This document shows, in pieces, positions 11,584-22,858 of a DNA stretch of 64,000 nt. Source of the DNA: Melampsora larici-populina 98AG31. Its lineage: Eukaryota; Basidiomycota; Pucciniomycetes; Pucciniales; Melampsoraceae. The notes below the pieces were generated by a model, which saw only the letters and a program-made list of their open reading frames with translations, searched no databases and was not told the origin of the DNA. How positions within the stretch are numbered: position 1 is the stretch's first letter; each line of letters begins with the position of its first letter. The translations under genes and the position numbers were made by a program. The stretch spans positions 433,967-497,966 of the forward strand of contig NW_006768800.1 in NCBI RefSeq assembly GCF_000204055.1, in the 5' to 3' direction.

Positions 11584-13310
11584 TCAAGTGTTGAGCATCT
11601 CATCAACGGTTTGTTTGGCTTCGGCCAAACTGATGTTGAAGTTCTCCATGTACTCCTTGTACAGCTTTCCTCGCATAGCAATATCTTCAAACTTCTGTCT
11701 TTTCTTTTCGCCCTCAAGGTCCTTCTCCATTTTTTCTATCTCGATTAGATCTTTGCGTCTCTTCAGATCATTGGATTCGCTTAAAACTTTCTGGTTGAAT
11801 TCAGCCTGAGCTCGATCCAATTCTAATGTTTCTCTTCTGATTTGTAATCCCTGAAGCGCTTCGGTATGGGCACTCGGTTGTGGAGTCAAAGATTGAGTAA
11901 TTGCCCGTGTAAGTTCTAAGCTACCCTTCAATTCAGCCTCCCTCGTTTCTCTTTCAGCGAGCATATGTTCCTTCTTGAATTCCCATTCGGCTTGTCGATC
12001 TTCGCGTGATGGCAAGTGTTGTGATAATAAATTTGATGTTGCATTGGACGAGTTTGCATTGTTCTTAAGAGGGGAATTTCCCGATAGTTTGTTGACCTCT
12101 TCAATTGAAGCACGGCTGGTCCGTGGTTGAGATAAACGAGGCTTAGCCGATTTGGTGATCGAGTTGGTTGATGCAGTTACTGAGATATCATCACTAGTCT
12201 TGATGTGGCCGTGATCCGCCTCGCTAGGTTCCAATCGATCTAAGATTGGACTCTTGACAGTACTAAGTACCTGTTCGAGATTGAATACACTCCCCTCAAG
12301 CACTGGCCCCGCCGAGTTTTCAGAAGCGTCTTCAGCCAAATCCGATAATCGAAGGCTAGGATTTGTGTTTGGTAAGATCGATTCTTCATCAAAGATGTCG
12401 GCAGACTCTTGAACAGCTCCGGGTGATGTTGCTGGGCGTCTCTGAAATGCTGGGAACAGCTGGTAATAATTGGGACAGGTCTTTTCAAGTCGTGCTGATC
12501 ACCACAGGTCAGTTACCTACATAACTTGATACTTACAGTGATATAAGGACTTACTTTCGAATCTTTCCTCTACACTTGATAATAGTTCTCGCCATACTTT
12601 TCTATCAGTAGCATAGCCATTTTGTTCCTTCTCGGCCAAAGCATCATTCATATCTCTCTCTCTTGAACCTTGACCCGTCCCGGTTTGCATGTCTCTTGCT
12701 TTTCAAAAGGCCTTTTCGATTTCTCGTATCTAAACAGATAAAGATAGCAATGATTAACATGAATTATTGATAACCAGGACTGTTTATGAAAACATACCTG
12801 CGCCTCTACAGATGTACCAGGAATGTTTGGAAAGCCTCTCTCGGCCAGGTACTGAGCAATTTCCTCGCCAACACTTGTCTTTGTGATGGTTCCACCATCA
12901 CCCCGCCACCTATCAAGCTGGAAACCATCGCCATCGGGGGTAGACAACCAATCAGCTAAGACACCAAGAGCGTTCTGGCCATCCTTGTTTCGAGCTGTGC
13001 GCCACGAAGTTCGAGGACGGACGGGAGAAGTTTTGATGTCGCCGTTTTTCTTCTTGCGTTGGCGTGGAGCCTTCTTCAAAGGGCTGGGAGTACTTTCTCG
13101 TTGAGGAGGAGGGTTTGCTGGACTCTGAACTTGAGAACTAGGTGGATGGTAAGAAGGCATAGGGTTCCAAAGGTGATTTAAAGATGGCAAAACTACAGCA
13201 AAAGGGAACGTTTGAGTAAAAATCGAAGGTGATTGGGATGTGGTGATCGGGGCTTCGCTTGTGTTATGGTTGGAGGGTGGTAGATTGGCCATTTGATCAT
13301 GAGACTTCAC
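11584..13310 (-). pseudogene. Harbinger accessory protein, Myb/SANT-like, with one internal TGA
   Basis: Exons 13310-12798, 12729-12555 and 12494-11584 join in frame to 532 codons. TGA at 12703-12705 interrupts them 9 codons into exon 2. The N-terminal half is Pro/Ser-rich with a basic patch (KKAPRQRKKKN). A trihelix/Myb-like domain follows, with LADWLSTPDG, DRWRGDGG and IAQYLAERGF, and continues past the stop with helical sequence. The C-terminal part is a Lys/Glu-rich coiled coil (REDRQAEWEFKKEHMLAERE to the end). In PIF/Harbinger elements such a partner binds the ends and brings in the transposase. CGA to TGA would explain the stop. Another intron acceptor that avoids it gives an early stop in another frame. 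Confidence 0.8.
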
Positions 13311-13549
13311 GCTTTATAAGACCTACATAAATTTGTAACAGGTAAAGAAGGTTTAATATAAATATGTAAAGTGTTCAAAAAAAAAACTGCTCCCGAGCTG
13401 CCGCGTGGTCACCGCGTAAACGCGCACATAGATTTCAGAAGAGTTCCAGAAGTTCCAGAAGTTCCAGAAGTTTCTTGAGCATGTTCAAGAAACTTCTGGA
13501 TGTCACTTTGTGACACTTCTGGACGCCACTTCTCGAATCTTGAATACCA

Positions 13550-13932
13550 TTAATATAGGAAACACTGGTAGGTCTAAGGTCTAAGGTCTAAGTGTAGTTG
13601 TGGTTGTGATAATATGCTTGTAATGATGCTAAGCGTGTGCATCATTACAGGTTGCACTGGCCTGCCAGTGACTCATGATTGGGGGCTGTGATTGTGACAC
13701 ATTAGGATACAAACATTTTGATGTTGTGTGACTTGAGGTTGAGATGGAGTGTCTTTAAAGACTATCAGATGACAGACTAATTACTTGTGTAAATGCTCCA
13801 TAAAGTTTAAAATGGATGTTGTAGGGAATTGAAGAAAAATTGAAGAAAGTGACAATATCATGAGATGGCAGAAAAGAACAAGGTTGTGGAAAGAAGAAAT
13901 TCTTAGAAAAGACTTTGTACTAGCAAGAGCTA
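13550..13932. other. Spacer between Harbinger element and pectin methylesterase
   Basis: No gene. 13650-13700 is an inverted, diverged copy of 8235-8290 (shared core CACTGGCAGGCCAG / CATTGGCAGGCCAG). AAGGTCTAAGGTCTAAG occurs near 13573. Confidence 0.5.
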
Positions 13933-15483
13933 TTAAGGTTTACCAAAGATTTCTTGCTTTGTGTAGGCCTTTGGAGATGTATGACCATTGGTTGTTTGAG
14001 ACTTTGGGTACTCTAGGAAACCAGCAGATGAAAATTTGAAATTACCAGCTGGAGTCATATTCCAACCTTCTTTAGATAAGCTAGCTGGTGGTTTAGCGTG
14101 TTGCATTACAACCTTGGGGTTTTCACCCCAAGCTCTTCCATAGTAAGTTGATTGAGCAGGCGCCCCATTTATATCATCAAAGTTGGGACTCTGAAAGACA
14201 AAGATTCCTCCACGATTTGCAGTAACACTAGGTTTTGAGATTTGAAGAAAAGCAAGTACAAAATGTTTGAGAAATATTAATGAGGTGCAAAAGTTGAAAC
14301 TTGATGATTATTAAAAAACTTTACTGACATTTGTGTTCCACCTGCGACTGATTTCACAATCCCAATGTGTGCATTCAGATAAAAGCTTCTAGCTGCACCA
14401 AAGATGAAATCTGAAGAAAAAAATATTATGTTATTTCCAAATTCCTTTCAGATCCCCTCAGGAACTCGTGCCTGGTCTTGAAAGATTGAATTGTGAGAGG
14501 TGAAGGATATTACCAATTGCACCTCGAATCTCACACTCATCAAAGAAGTGTGTACCAGACTTATCATATAATGTATCTTGATACCCTTGGAAGCTGCATT
14601 GTCCGTAAACTGTTTGGAACATTTGAGTCACCTTGCCTCCTTGAGACACGGTTCTGCTTTGGACCATCAGCTCTGAGCAGAAGACTTACTGTGGTTGTTT
14701 CCATCCGCTGTCAAGGCCACAGCTTGAGTGTCCTGACCGGTACCAAAGTTATTGATGAAAGTACTGAATAATATCTATGGATCAGAAAAAGTAGCATTGA
14801 AAAAATTGGAAAGATTGAATAATGTGATCAACTCACATGCTGTAGACTTCAACACTTTAAACGGAAAAAAGAATGCACATCCATTAGGACCTATCACTTT
14901 GGTTTATATGTTCAAATCTATCTAGAGGGAATATGCCTGACTTATTCGTCATAACTCTTAAAGCTGAAGCCTCATCCAATCCTTTCTTTGAGGAAATAAT
15001 TTTAACACGGTTAAACTGATAGCCCTTTGAATTTCCACGTGCTCCCTGTATTACTACACCCTGAAAGTCAAAGCAAATCTTGTCAATCAACAATAGACCA
15101 GTATGAAATGAAGAAAGACTGACACCATTAAAACCCTCCAAGACAGCATTATCATAATAGTCGCCTGAACAGATTTCTTAGCCATGGCGGACATGTCCGG
15201 GTGGATGATGAAAACCTTCAACTTACCGGCCTTCAATAAGATAGCCTGAGGTCCAGACCTGTTTTTCAATTTAGCAAGTGCCGCGCTCAAGCTGTAAGAT
15301 TAAGTGTCAGCTTATTATATGTGCAAAGATCGATCCGCCTTCCGAACGATGGTCTACTTACGTTCCTTTTCCAGGTTCTACCATTATTGTACCTCGGGGA
15401 GGATTCGATTCATTGATACGACCCCCTATAGCCTGACCAGCGAATATCAACCCACCAAGTAGAAAGCACAAGTTCAAATACAT
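13933..15483 (-). CDS. Pectin methylesterase (carbohydrate esterase family 8), secreted
   Basis: Removes methyl esters from homogalacturonan in plant cell walls. Nine proposed exons (15483-15362, 15291-15227, 15164-15124, 15060-14891, 14854-14837, 14763-14690, 14609-14514, 14410-14329, 14227-13933) join in frame to 320 aa, a normal fungal length. Residues 1-20 form a signal peptide (MYLNLCFLLGGLIFAGQAIG). Family motifs: DTQAVALTADGN at about 149-160, GYQDTLY at about 171-177, DFIFGAARSFY from about 196 and YYGRAW at about 251-256. The catalytic Asp pair and Arg are therefore kept, with GRAW in place of the usual GRPW. Introns 3 and 8 use GTCAGT donors. The join between exons 4 and 5 relies on a 36-nt intron and an 18-nt exon and is the weak point. 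The context gives no operon; secretion fits a plant-infecting fungus. Confidence 0.9.
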
Positions 15484-17171
15484 GATGTTCAATTTGTAAA
15501 AGGTTTCGAAATCAACAAAATGGAGTAATGACAAAAATAACAGGTATTGTTTTGCGATAAAGATTGCAAGTTGCTCATGGAGGGGCTAAGCAGATTCCAT
15601 AAGTCTATTCACACATTCTATTTATGGCACAAATTTTTAATGATGATTTTCTTGTTTCCTGGTGAAAGGAGCGTCGGTTGTCAATGTTCTTCTGTGTATT
15701 CATCGTGATCGCAACGTCCTTCTATAACGAACGGCATCAACTAAAGCAACATATGACGGGAAAACCGACGTTGGAGCTAAAATTGGGATCGTATTGGCAG
15801 GCCATGATGTCTCTGATCGAAAAAGGCGGGTGATGTTAGGTGACTGCTGCGTTTATGGGAGCAAAAATGTGTTCAAGATCTATTCCGAGTCAAGAAACTC
15901 GGCTGGATCCAAGTGATATATTCCACACGCAAGAAGATAATTCCACTAGAGATTGGTAAAGAGACAAAAGAAAGTCATACCGATTTTGCAAACTCTTTTT
16001 AGAGATTTTAATCAAATTTTTGACTATTCAGTCGGATTTGGTAAAAAGGAAAAATAAATGTGATCCCAATCTACCAAAGGGAATGATATCGAAACCATGT
16101 GCAACGACACGAAAATTCTACTACATAATTCCCCATTTCGGATCATGATAGCTCACATTTTGTGTGACACAATTCTCTCCCGAGTGACACTTGGCGAGGG
16201 ACAACCTGATAGGCCAGCCCGCGAGGTTGTAGACAAGCAATTAATTAAATCAAAAGGATCATTAAGAGCATGAAGCACTTGAATAAATTGACTTAGGGAC
16301 ACCAGAGGATTGCTATGAGGTTTGGATTACATTTGGGGGCATTCATTTGTTTCAAGAGTATCAAAAAGATATCAGGTTGAGATAGATTGGTTCCAAACAC
16401 CTCAATGTAGTATGTTGACAATGAAAAAAGACCACACTTTCCGCACTTTCTGTCATGATTAATCGCTTTGGATGATTGACTGTATATTTCTACGGATTTG
16501 TGGAAAACATATCCAAGAAAGTCAATCTTAAACATGAAAGTTTTGTTGTAAAAATGGATCATTTATGTACAAAATGAAGACAGTGAGCAGAAGCCAAAGA
16601 TCACGAGTCATTTCTCATTGTATGTATCACCTATGTTTCCAAGACAGAGGGATCCACGAGTCCACTGTAATTTGCTGTTGGGAGGAACTGAGGAGATGTG
16701 TTTTTTTGAAGGAGAGAGTAAAAAAAATCCAAGATGTTTGTGTGCACTGCGTCTCTGGATCTGTTTTGAAAAATTTGGATATTGTGGGGAGAATAGTATC
16801 CCTCACCTTTAGGAATTTCCTTTGGGATACTGGATAATGGGAAGCTTGATGTGCGTGGTTTGGAAAACTGGCCTGCACTTGATGAGTATTGAATTCACCT
16901 GGAATGTAAAGCTCTTCCTATTTGGGCTCAACACAAACTTTGGGGTCAAGACGCAAGACTCACTAAGGCTGGATGACAAGAGCAGCTTTGGGCTGATGCG
17001 CTCACTCTTGCGTGTCAGGATTCATAGAATCCAATTGGATGACCAATGTAAGCTTATCTGATCTCAATGTAAGATTCACCATTTCGATCATTTGGAATAC
17101 AGTCAAATTGTCTTGGTCATTGGAAAGGAATCACAAGCAATAATGGTACATTCAGAGGCCATCAGGATATA
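15484..17171. other. Intergenic region upstream of the pectin methylesterase
   Basis: No supported gene. Small open frames (16293-16562 minus, 16565-16837 plus) lack recognisable sequence and overlap each other. Promoter elements cannot be placed with confidence. Confidence 0.4.
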
Positions 17172-17463
17172 ATTTGTTAAGAGTTCATCAATATAAAACT
17201 TTTTGAGAGGTTATCAAGATATATGTTGTTGAGAGGTCATCAATACCTAAGTTGTTGAGAGGTCATCAAGATGTAAGTTGTTGAGAGGTTATCAATATAT
17301 AAGTTGTTGAGAGGTTATCAGTATATAAGTTGTTGAGAGGTGATCAATATATAAGTTTTTGAGAGGTTATCAATATATAAGTTGTTGAGAAGTTATCAAG
17401 ATGTAAGTTGTTAAGAGGTCATCAAGATATAAGTTGTTGAGAAGTAATCAAGATACAAGTTGA
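17172..17463 (+). repeat. 26-bp minisatellite, about 11 copies
   Basis: The consensus is close to AAGTTGTTGAGAGGTTATCA followed by ATATAT or AGATAT. Units vary at a few bases but keep the 26-bp period. It ends about 55 bp beyond the stop codon of the gene at 17520-18641. Confidence 0.93.
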
Positions 17464-17519
17464 AGTAACAGTCAAGGATGGGAAGGAGGAAACAGATTCA
17501 ATGAACCTGGGTATGAAGA

Positions 17520-18641
17520 TCAACCAGAGGATTGACTATAGGCAGAACCACCAGAGGATTGACTATAGACAGAAGCATCAGAGTCGTGAGATTGTCGACT
17601 AGGTGTACCATAGGCATCTTCTGAGTTAGTAGCAGGATTGAGTTCAAGTCCAAAGTGTTCCTTCAATGCGCCTTGAATGGCTTCAGCATCTAAGCATCTT
17701 CCCTGTCGCTTGATTGTACGTTCGGGGTTTGAATTTGAAAGTGTTTGGTCAACAGAGCCTGCGACATAGAAGGAAGAGAATGTCAATTTTCTGGAGACTT
17801 TGTTGAAGCAGTAGATCTATGGAGAATTTTGGATAAAAAAGTGTACAAATTACTGACTTTGAGCTCGCGATCGCATCTTTCCTTTTGTTTTTTCAAGGGC
17901 TGTCTTGAGCTTCTCAGATATCGAGTTGAGTGAGTGAGAACCTATAGACGGATCAGAGTATGATGTGTCAGTACTATTTAGATTTGTAAGGAGTTGGAAT
18001 CCAGGATGGTACATACGTAGAACTTTCACAATGGAGTCTAATTTGGCCTCGATCAAGGTTTCAGATGGGGATGAGGGTCCAGCTACTGGTAAAGGTTCAT
18101 CTGATCCACATTTGATGACCAAGAGCTCTTTGCGACTGGATTGGGGTTGAGAAGCCTCTTGGGCGGCTCGGATCGCTTGTCGACGTTTGCCCGATTCGTA
18201 ATCCTTCAAAGTCATGGAGAATGAATATACCGAACGGACGCGCGTAGAGGATTGTAAGATAACGATGACAAAGATAAAGAGACATACCAATCCATCCTTG
18301 TTGTAATCATCTGGACACATTCTTCTGATGTTGGTTCGACAGCGGACAGTAGGCTCGGGAGGAGGTGCAGAGAGGGTGTCGTCTAGGTGAATGACCAACG
18401 GCCTTTGACAGACAGAGTCCGCGCTTTCATCGGGCTCCATGGCACGGCGCTCAAGGCCTGAAGCATAGCTCTAAGAAAAGAAAAGATCGACAAGGAAAGG
18501 TGATGAGGACAAACGAGAGTAGAAAAGAGAACAAAACAGGATATGATCACTCACCACGTAGTCATCTTTAAAATCGCCAGTGAAAACTTCTCTTTCGTTT
18601 CCCTGGAATTTATGTAAGGTATATCTAGGTCCGTAGGTCAT
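17520..18641 (-). CDS. Unrecognised 284-aa protein
   Basis: Exons 18641-18555, 18470-18288, 18203-17858 and 17758-17520 join in frame, with introns of 84, 84 and 99 nt; the last uses a GTCAGT donor. The protein starts MTYGPRYTLHKFQGNE. It has a Pro-rich stretch (LSAPPPEPT), a Cys-containing TVRCRTNIRRMCPDD, a basic segment (ESGKRRQAIRAAQEA), then a region with KLDSIVKVLRMYHPGFQLL that may be helical. The tail is Ser-rich with a short repeat (VYSQSSGGSAYSQSSG). No signal peptide or membrane segment is seen. I do not recognise the family. A minisatellite lies just past its 3' end. Confidence 0.75.
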
Positions 18642-19672
18642 TTTGATGAAGTTGATAGAACTCAGTTGACCAGGGTGATGTGATCAAAACGAGGAGAAAT
18701 TCTAGTTCGCGAGATTTGGAAAGTGATCAGGTGACAGGTAGAGAGAAAGGAACTGTATAAGCTTAGCATGGTGTACGCGTACTCCTTAGATGATGAGGAC
18801 CCCGCGTCAAAAATCCGGGATCCTAGGCATGGATATGCATAATCATCAGCGACGAAGTCGTGATTTGCATATTATGGTTGACCTAATCTATTCGGCATAC
18901 TTTGTACGCTTTTTCCTTTCAATACGCGGTTTTGGTCGCGTCAGAATCCAGCGTACCTTCAAAACAAGTAACATCTGAGTTGTCACAGAATTCACTTTGC
19001 ACAGGTTGTTCAAGCAACAAATAAAACAACATGATATATCATCTTGTGAAGCTTTGGTGATTTCATTATCAGATTTAGGTGATCGATCAATGTGTCTATT
19101 CATGCACCAATCGTGTTGCATTCACATTGAGAAATGAACTTCATATCTTGAGACTGTCTCAAATCACCTCACGTATGATCACTTTAAGACCCAGTTTGTG
19201 GAAACTGTCTTCCCATCTCTTAGTGAAGGTCTCAGATGTTAGCGGCTCCGCCCGGAATCTTTGGTGCTGTTATACGTGTGCACATCTGTACACGTCGCTA
19301 TACGGTCTTTGCTTGCTCGCTCAATCATGAACCGGTGTCTTTGGATGATATGTCGGTAAACTTTAGTGCTGTTATACGTGTGCACATTTTCACAAGTCTT
19401 TATACGGTCTTTGCTTGCTCGGACAATGGACCGGTGTCTCTAGACAATAAGTCGGTCTGTCTTCAAGACCCAGGAAGCAAGCTGTTCAGATACACGGTTT
19501 GACAACGTTTGTGTTGCTTGATCGTACATCTTCAAGGAGAGATCCGGTTTCTACTTCCAAAGCTGGTGGAATTTGGCGTAAATACATCGCTTAACATCGT
19601 ATTGTCATACTAGATTCATACCTTTGGCTGCCTGACCGGTTGGGATTGATCTTACTATCACGACTCAAATCA
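18642..19672. other. Intergenic region with a tandem duplication
   Basis: 19260-19362 and 19363-19457 are related in tandem: both hold GTGCTGTTATACGTGTGCACA, then TATACGGTCTTTGCTTGCTC, then a diverged ACCGGTGTC segment. No gene is supported. Confidence 0.6.
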
Positions 19673-21075
19673 TGAGTTTGAACACAAGACTACTAATGAG
19701 TCAAGTTGAAAACAAACGAGGGACATGTGATCCATAATAGTTCGCCAGACATTGATCAACTTTGTTCAAATTGAGGATCTATGGTGCGATGACTCTTCCA
19801 AAGCTCAACTTAATTGATCATCATCATAAGAATGGAAATCCAAGTCGATAATCTACTATCTCATCAAATGGAATGATGCTTGAGACTGGGGATATCTCTA
19901 ATGATGTGAATTTGGCTGCTGCTAAATGTTGTGCAAGCACAAGTAAAAATCGACATTCTGGCATGTTTCTTTTTTCTCGTGGACAAGTTCCGGATTATCT
20001 GAATGACAGTGAATATGATTACAGCCTCAAGTAGACTATTTTCTAGCGCATGAGAAGAAACACGTAATGGTTTCACTCAATCATCAGTAGCTCCACTTCA
20101 AGCCTAACGAGATATCCCAAGATCTCAACATAATTCCTGGAACTCCAAAAGACTCACTCTCTCTAGTTTGTGTCATCAAAATAATAGTACAGATTTGTTG
20201 GACCACGATTCAATCTCAGCACCACAATTTCCCACTTCTAGTGGATCACCATCTCCACGAGACCCGTCAACTGGTCAATTTTGTGTTAGAGTTAGATTTG
20301 TAGAGTGAAGACGGTCATTTTTTGTGGCGGACATCGCAACCAGTTTTATCAGCTGCACCACCTGGTTCAAGGATTGATATGCGTATTGGATTATCACATG
20401 AGCGACATCCTATGTCGCAAAACAAATTAGGATCACCTCAATTATTTCCTAATCATCAATATACACCACCGCCATCCGCACCTCCTAGACAAAAACGCAG
20501 ATTGAGAAAGCATTGCATTCAATTCTGATGAACTTCGGATCAAGAAATATGAATTGATAGATGGTTTTAGAGTGAATATTCACAATCATTGCATAATAAT
20601 CTTGAAATTGATAATGAACCATTGGCACTACTGTCACTTGAATTTTAGCAAGAGACCAACAATAATCACATTGTGGAAATCCCTCTTGTTTATCCTTCCC
20701 GAGTCAAATAGGATCAAACAATTCAAAGCGACTGATTTAACCTATTCTACAAATTGGTGTATCTAGTTAACCAAATAATAATTCACATGTTCAACAATTC
20801 TATATAATGGTGGATCAACTCAAGGACCGATTCTTCCGCAAACACAATTGCTGAACATGAGAGATTCAGAAGAAAACCATCACGAAAGTTTTGTTAGAAT
20901 TACTTCAACTAGATTACCATTTGAAATTGTTTCTAGATCACAGAACACAAAGAATCAAAAGATATTCCAGAATTGACGGAATTGAAGAATGCGAGATCTA
21001 AACATCATACATAGTTTGCAAAAACTTGTGTCTAAATCTAAGCCTATGCTTCCATTGTCTCATCATCGATATCAA
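19673..21075 (+). pseudogene. Decayed duplicate of the 26737-29833 gene
   Basis: Long stretches match 28095-29530 with many substitutions, indels and stops. Shared landmarks are TCAAGTTGAAAAC, GGAATGATGCT, TTGATATGCGTATTGGATTATC (parent TTGATATGCATATCGG), CACCTCAATTATTTCC and the final ACATCAT segment. The sequence corresponding to parental intron 4 is still present, so this is a DNA-level copy and not a retrocopy. No frame longer than about 70 codons survives. Confidence 0.8.
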
Positions 21076-22702
21076 TCTGTTTTTTCTGTTCAGCATGAAT
21101 CCACTGGTGTGAGTAAAGCTCGTATATCTACTGGCTGAGAGGCATGTCGATTGTGCAGGAATAATCGGACGTTGCGTGTATGGCCCCACTTTGTGCGTGG
21201 CCGATGTCAATGAGCGTTGCCTCGGTTTGTGTTCATCAAGACGTCCTTGACGATTTCTTTCAATTGAGACCATCTTGGAAGTTGATGAGACTTGTTAATG
21301 GTTTGGATTGCATCTCATCAAATCCAATTTATTGATTGACTCGGGCGAGCGGCCTCCGCGCTGTGTCATCTAGATTGGCTTTGGATTTCTGGTGTGGGAC
21401 CCAGGCATTCTGACGTTGCGTTCAATTACGAGGGGATAGCTCAGTCAATCCTTGATGCGAAGCACAAGCAGTCGTCTCATTGCAATTGTGTACAGCTCAT
21501 CGGCCACAGTCATCTTTTCGAATACAAGACTTGACTATCGTTTGACCAGATTATCAAACAACACGTTCTTGAATCATGCACCGTGAAGACAGTACAATCG
21601 TAGAGCGACGCAAATTTGGACATGCGTGCCCTCCGTTCGCCGCGAGTTCAATCGAGTTTCTCCCGCCAGAATTGGTCGGGCTGTTCAATATCGATGGTTT
21701 GTCCGTCCGCTCGGCAACACTGGCTTTACCAGTTGCGCGGAAAGGAATGATAACCTTTAGTCACATGAGTTTGGTTCCCCGAGCTGAGCAGACCTCGATA
21801 AAGTCAAATCGATGACTTACGAGATGACGGAAAACCAAGAAATAGGCGACAATCGGGTGGTCACCAGCTCGTTCAGGTTCTGCAAGTCTTTAACTCCCCA
21901 GGGGTATCCCTGTCATTCTTGAGCCCTGGATGAATGGCTTAACAATACAACTGCTAATATTTCAGCATATTGCCTGGCGGGGCATGAAACCCTAGGACAA
22001 CTCACAACTTGAAGCGTGAGATATAAGCCTTCCAAAAGTGGTAAAAGGCCAGCAACTCACTTGATCAACCTCTGATGTCAAACATGGCCAATGCGTTTCA
22101 ATGCTGGAGGCTTGATTGTAATCCTCATCCAAGAGATTTCCGCTTTTCTTTTGAGACATTTGTCATGATGACCAGACTGCAGTGTTGTGAGCTACACATA
22201 TGGGAATAGATGACATTTATTTGTTTCAACACATGGATTCATTTGAAAAGCTCATGCCAGACAACATGATCTCAAGATCAATTGTAAGCGCTAAGCAGAG
22301 AGGTAGTGACAGTCACAGTCTGATAGGAAGACCACTACTAGAAGCTCACAGAGCAAAAAAAATGTAAGAGATTTACAAGCTACTAAAGAAATGTAGCTTC
22401 TAGAAAGAGGATATATCAGAGCTTCACACATAAATTTACAACACCTTTCAGACGTGTACAATATTGCCTGGAAATGAAGTAGGACCACAGTGGGGCAGTG
22501 AGGTGGGTTGTGATTCTGTTTCTTTATTTGAATAGCTTCAATGAGACTGATTATCTTTTATGATCATGTACTATTCCTGTGTCAGAGTACACAGATACTT
22601 ATGAGCTGTTCATATCTTGATATATCTTATCTGTTTATCTTGCTTAGGCTCAATCTTTTTCCAATGATTGTGTCTTGTCTTTTTTTTCTAATCTTCAATA
22701 TA
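21076..22702. other. Intergenic region, no gene seen
   Basis: GC content is locally higher at 21130-21850. The frame 21576-21815 has no recognisable domain. Nothing else is supported. Confidence 0.35.
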
Positions 22703-22858
22703 CGGTACTCAAAGCAACTATGTTCGCGTACATAGTTGCCGTACATAGTTTTTTTTGGCGGGCAAAATACTTCGAATATACTTCTTTTGTTTTTTTCCCC
22801 GTCAAAAGAAACTATGTACGACAACTATGTACGCGTACGTATGTAGCTTTGAGTACCG
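22703..22858. mobile_element. Short MITE-like inverted-repeat element, 156 bp
   Basis: The left end CGGTACTCAAAGC is matched inverted by GCTTTGAGTACCG at the right end. Next to each lie internal palindromes of AACTATGT...ACATAGTT. No clear target duplication is seen, so the superfamily is open. Confidence 0.75.

Larger units (their letters stand above)
9311..13549. mobile_element. PIF/Harbinger DNA transposon, 4.24 kb
   Basis: The 87-bp ends 9311-9397 and 13463-13549 are perfect inverted copies, starting TGGTATTCAAG. They contain nested palindromes: TGTCACAAAGTGACA, and a 36-bp palindrome centred on CCAGAAGTTTCTTGAACATG. The left flank is TAA and the right flank TTA; this suits the TWA target preference of the superfamily, but the duplication is not exact as drawn (AAT at 9306-9308 and 13552-13554 is an alternative). 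Inside are a DDE transposase on the plus strand and a Myb/SANT-like protein on the minus strand, the usual two-gene Harbinger arrangement, placed tail to tail. Perfect ends suggest recent movement. Confidence 0.93.

Noticed and set aside
17172..17463. CRISPR-like array
   Set aside because: Units are contiguous 26-bp tandem repeats without unique spacers, in a eukaryotic genome.
21425..21470. tRNA-like start GGGGATAGCTCAGTC
   Set aside because: No B-box, anticodon arm or acceptor pairing follows.
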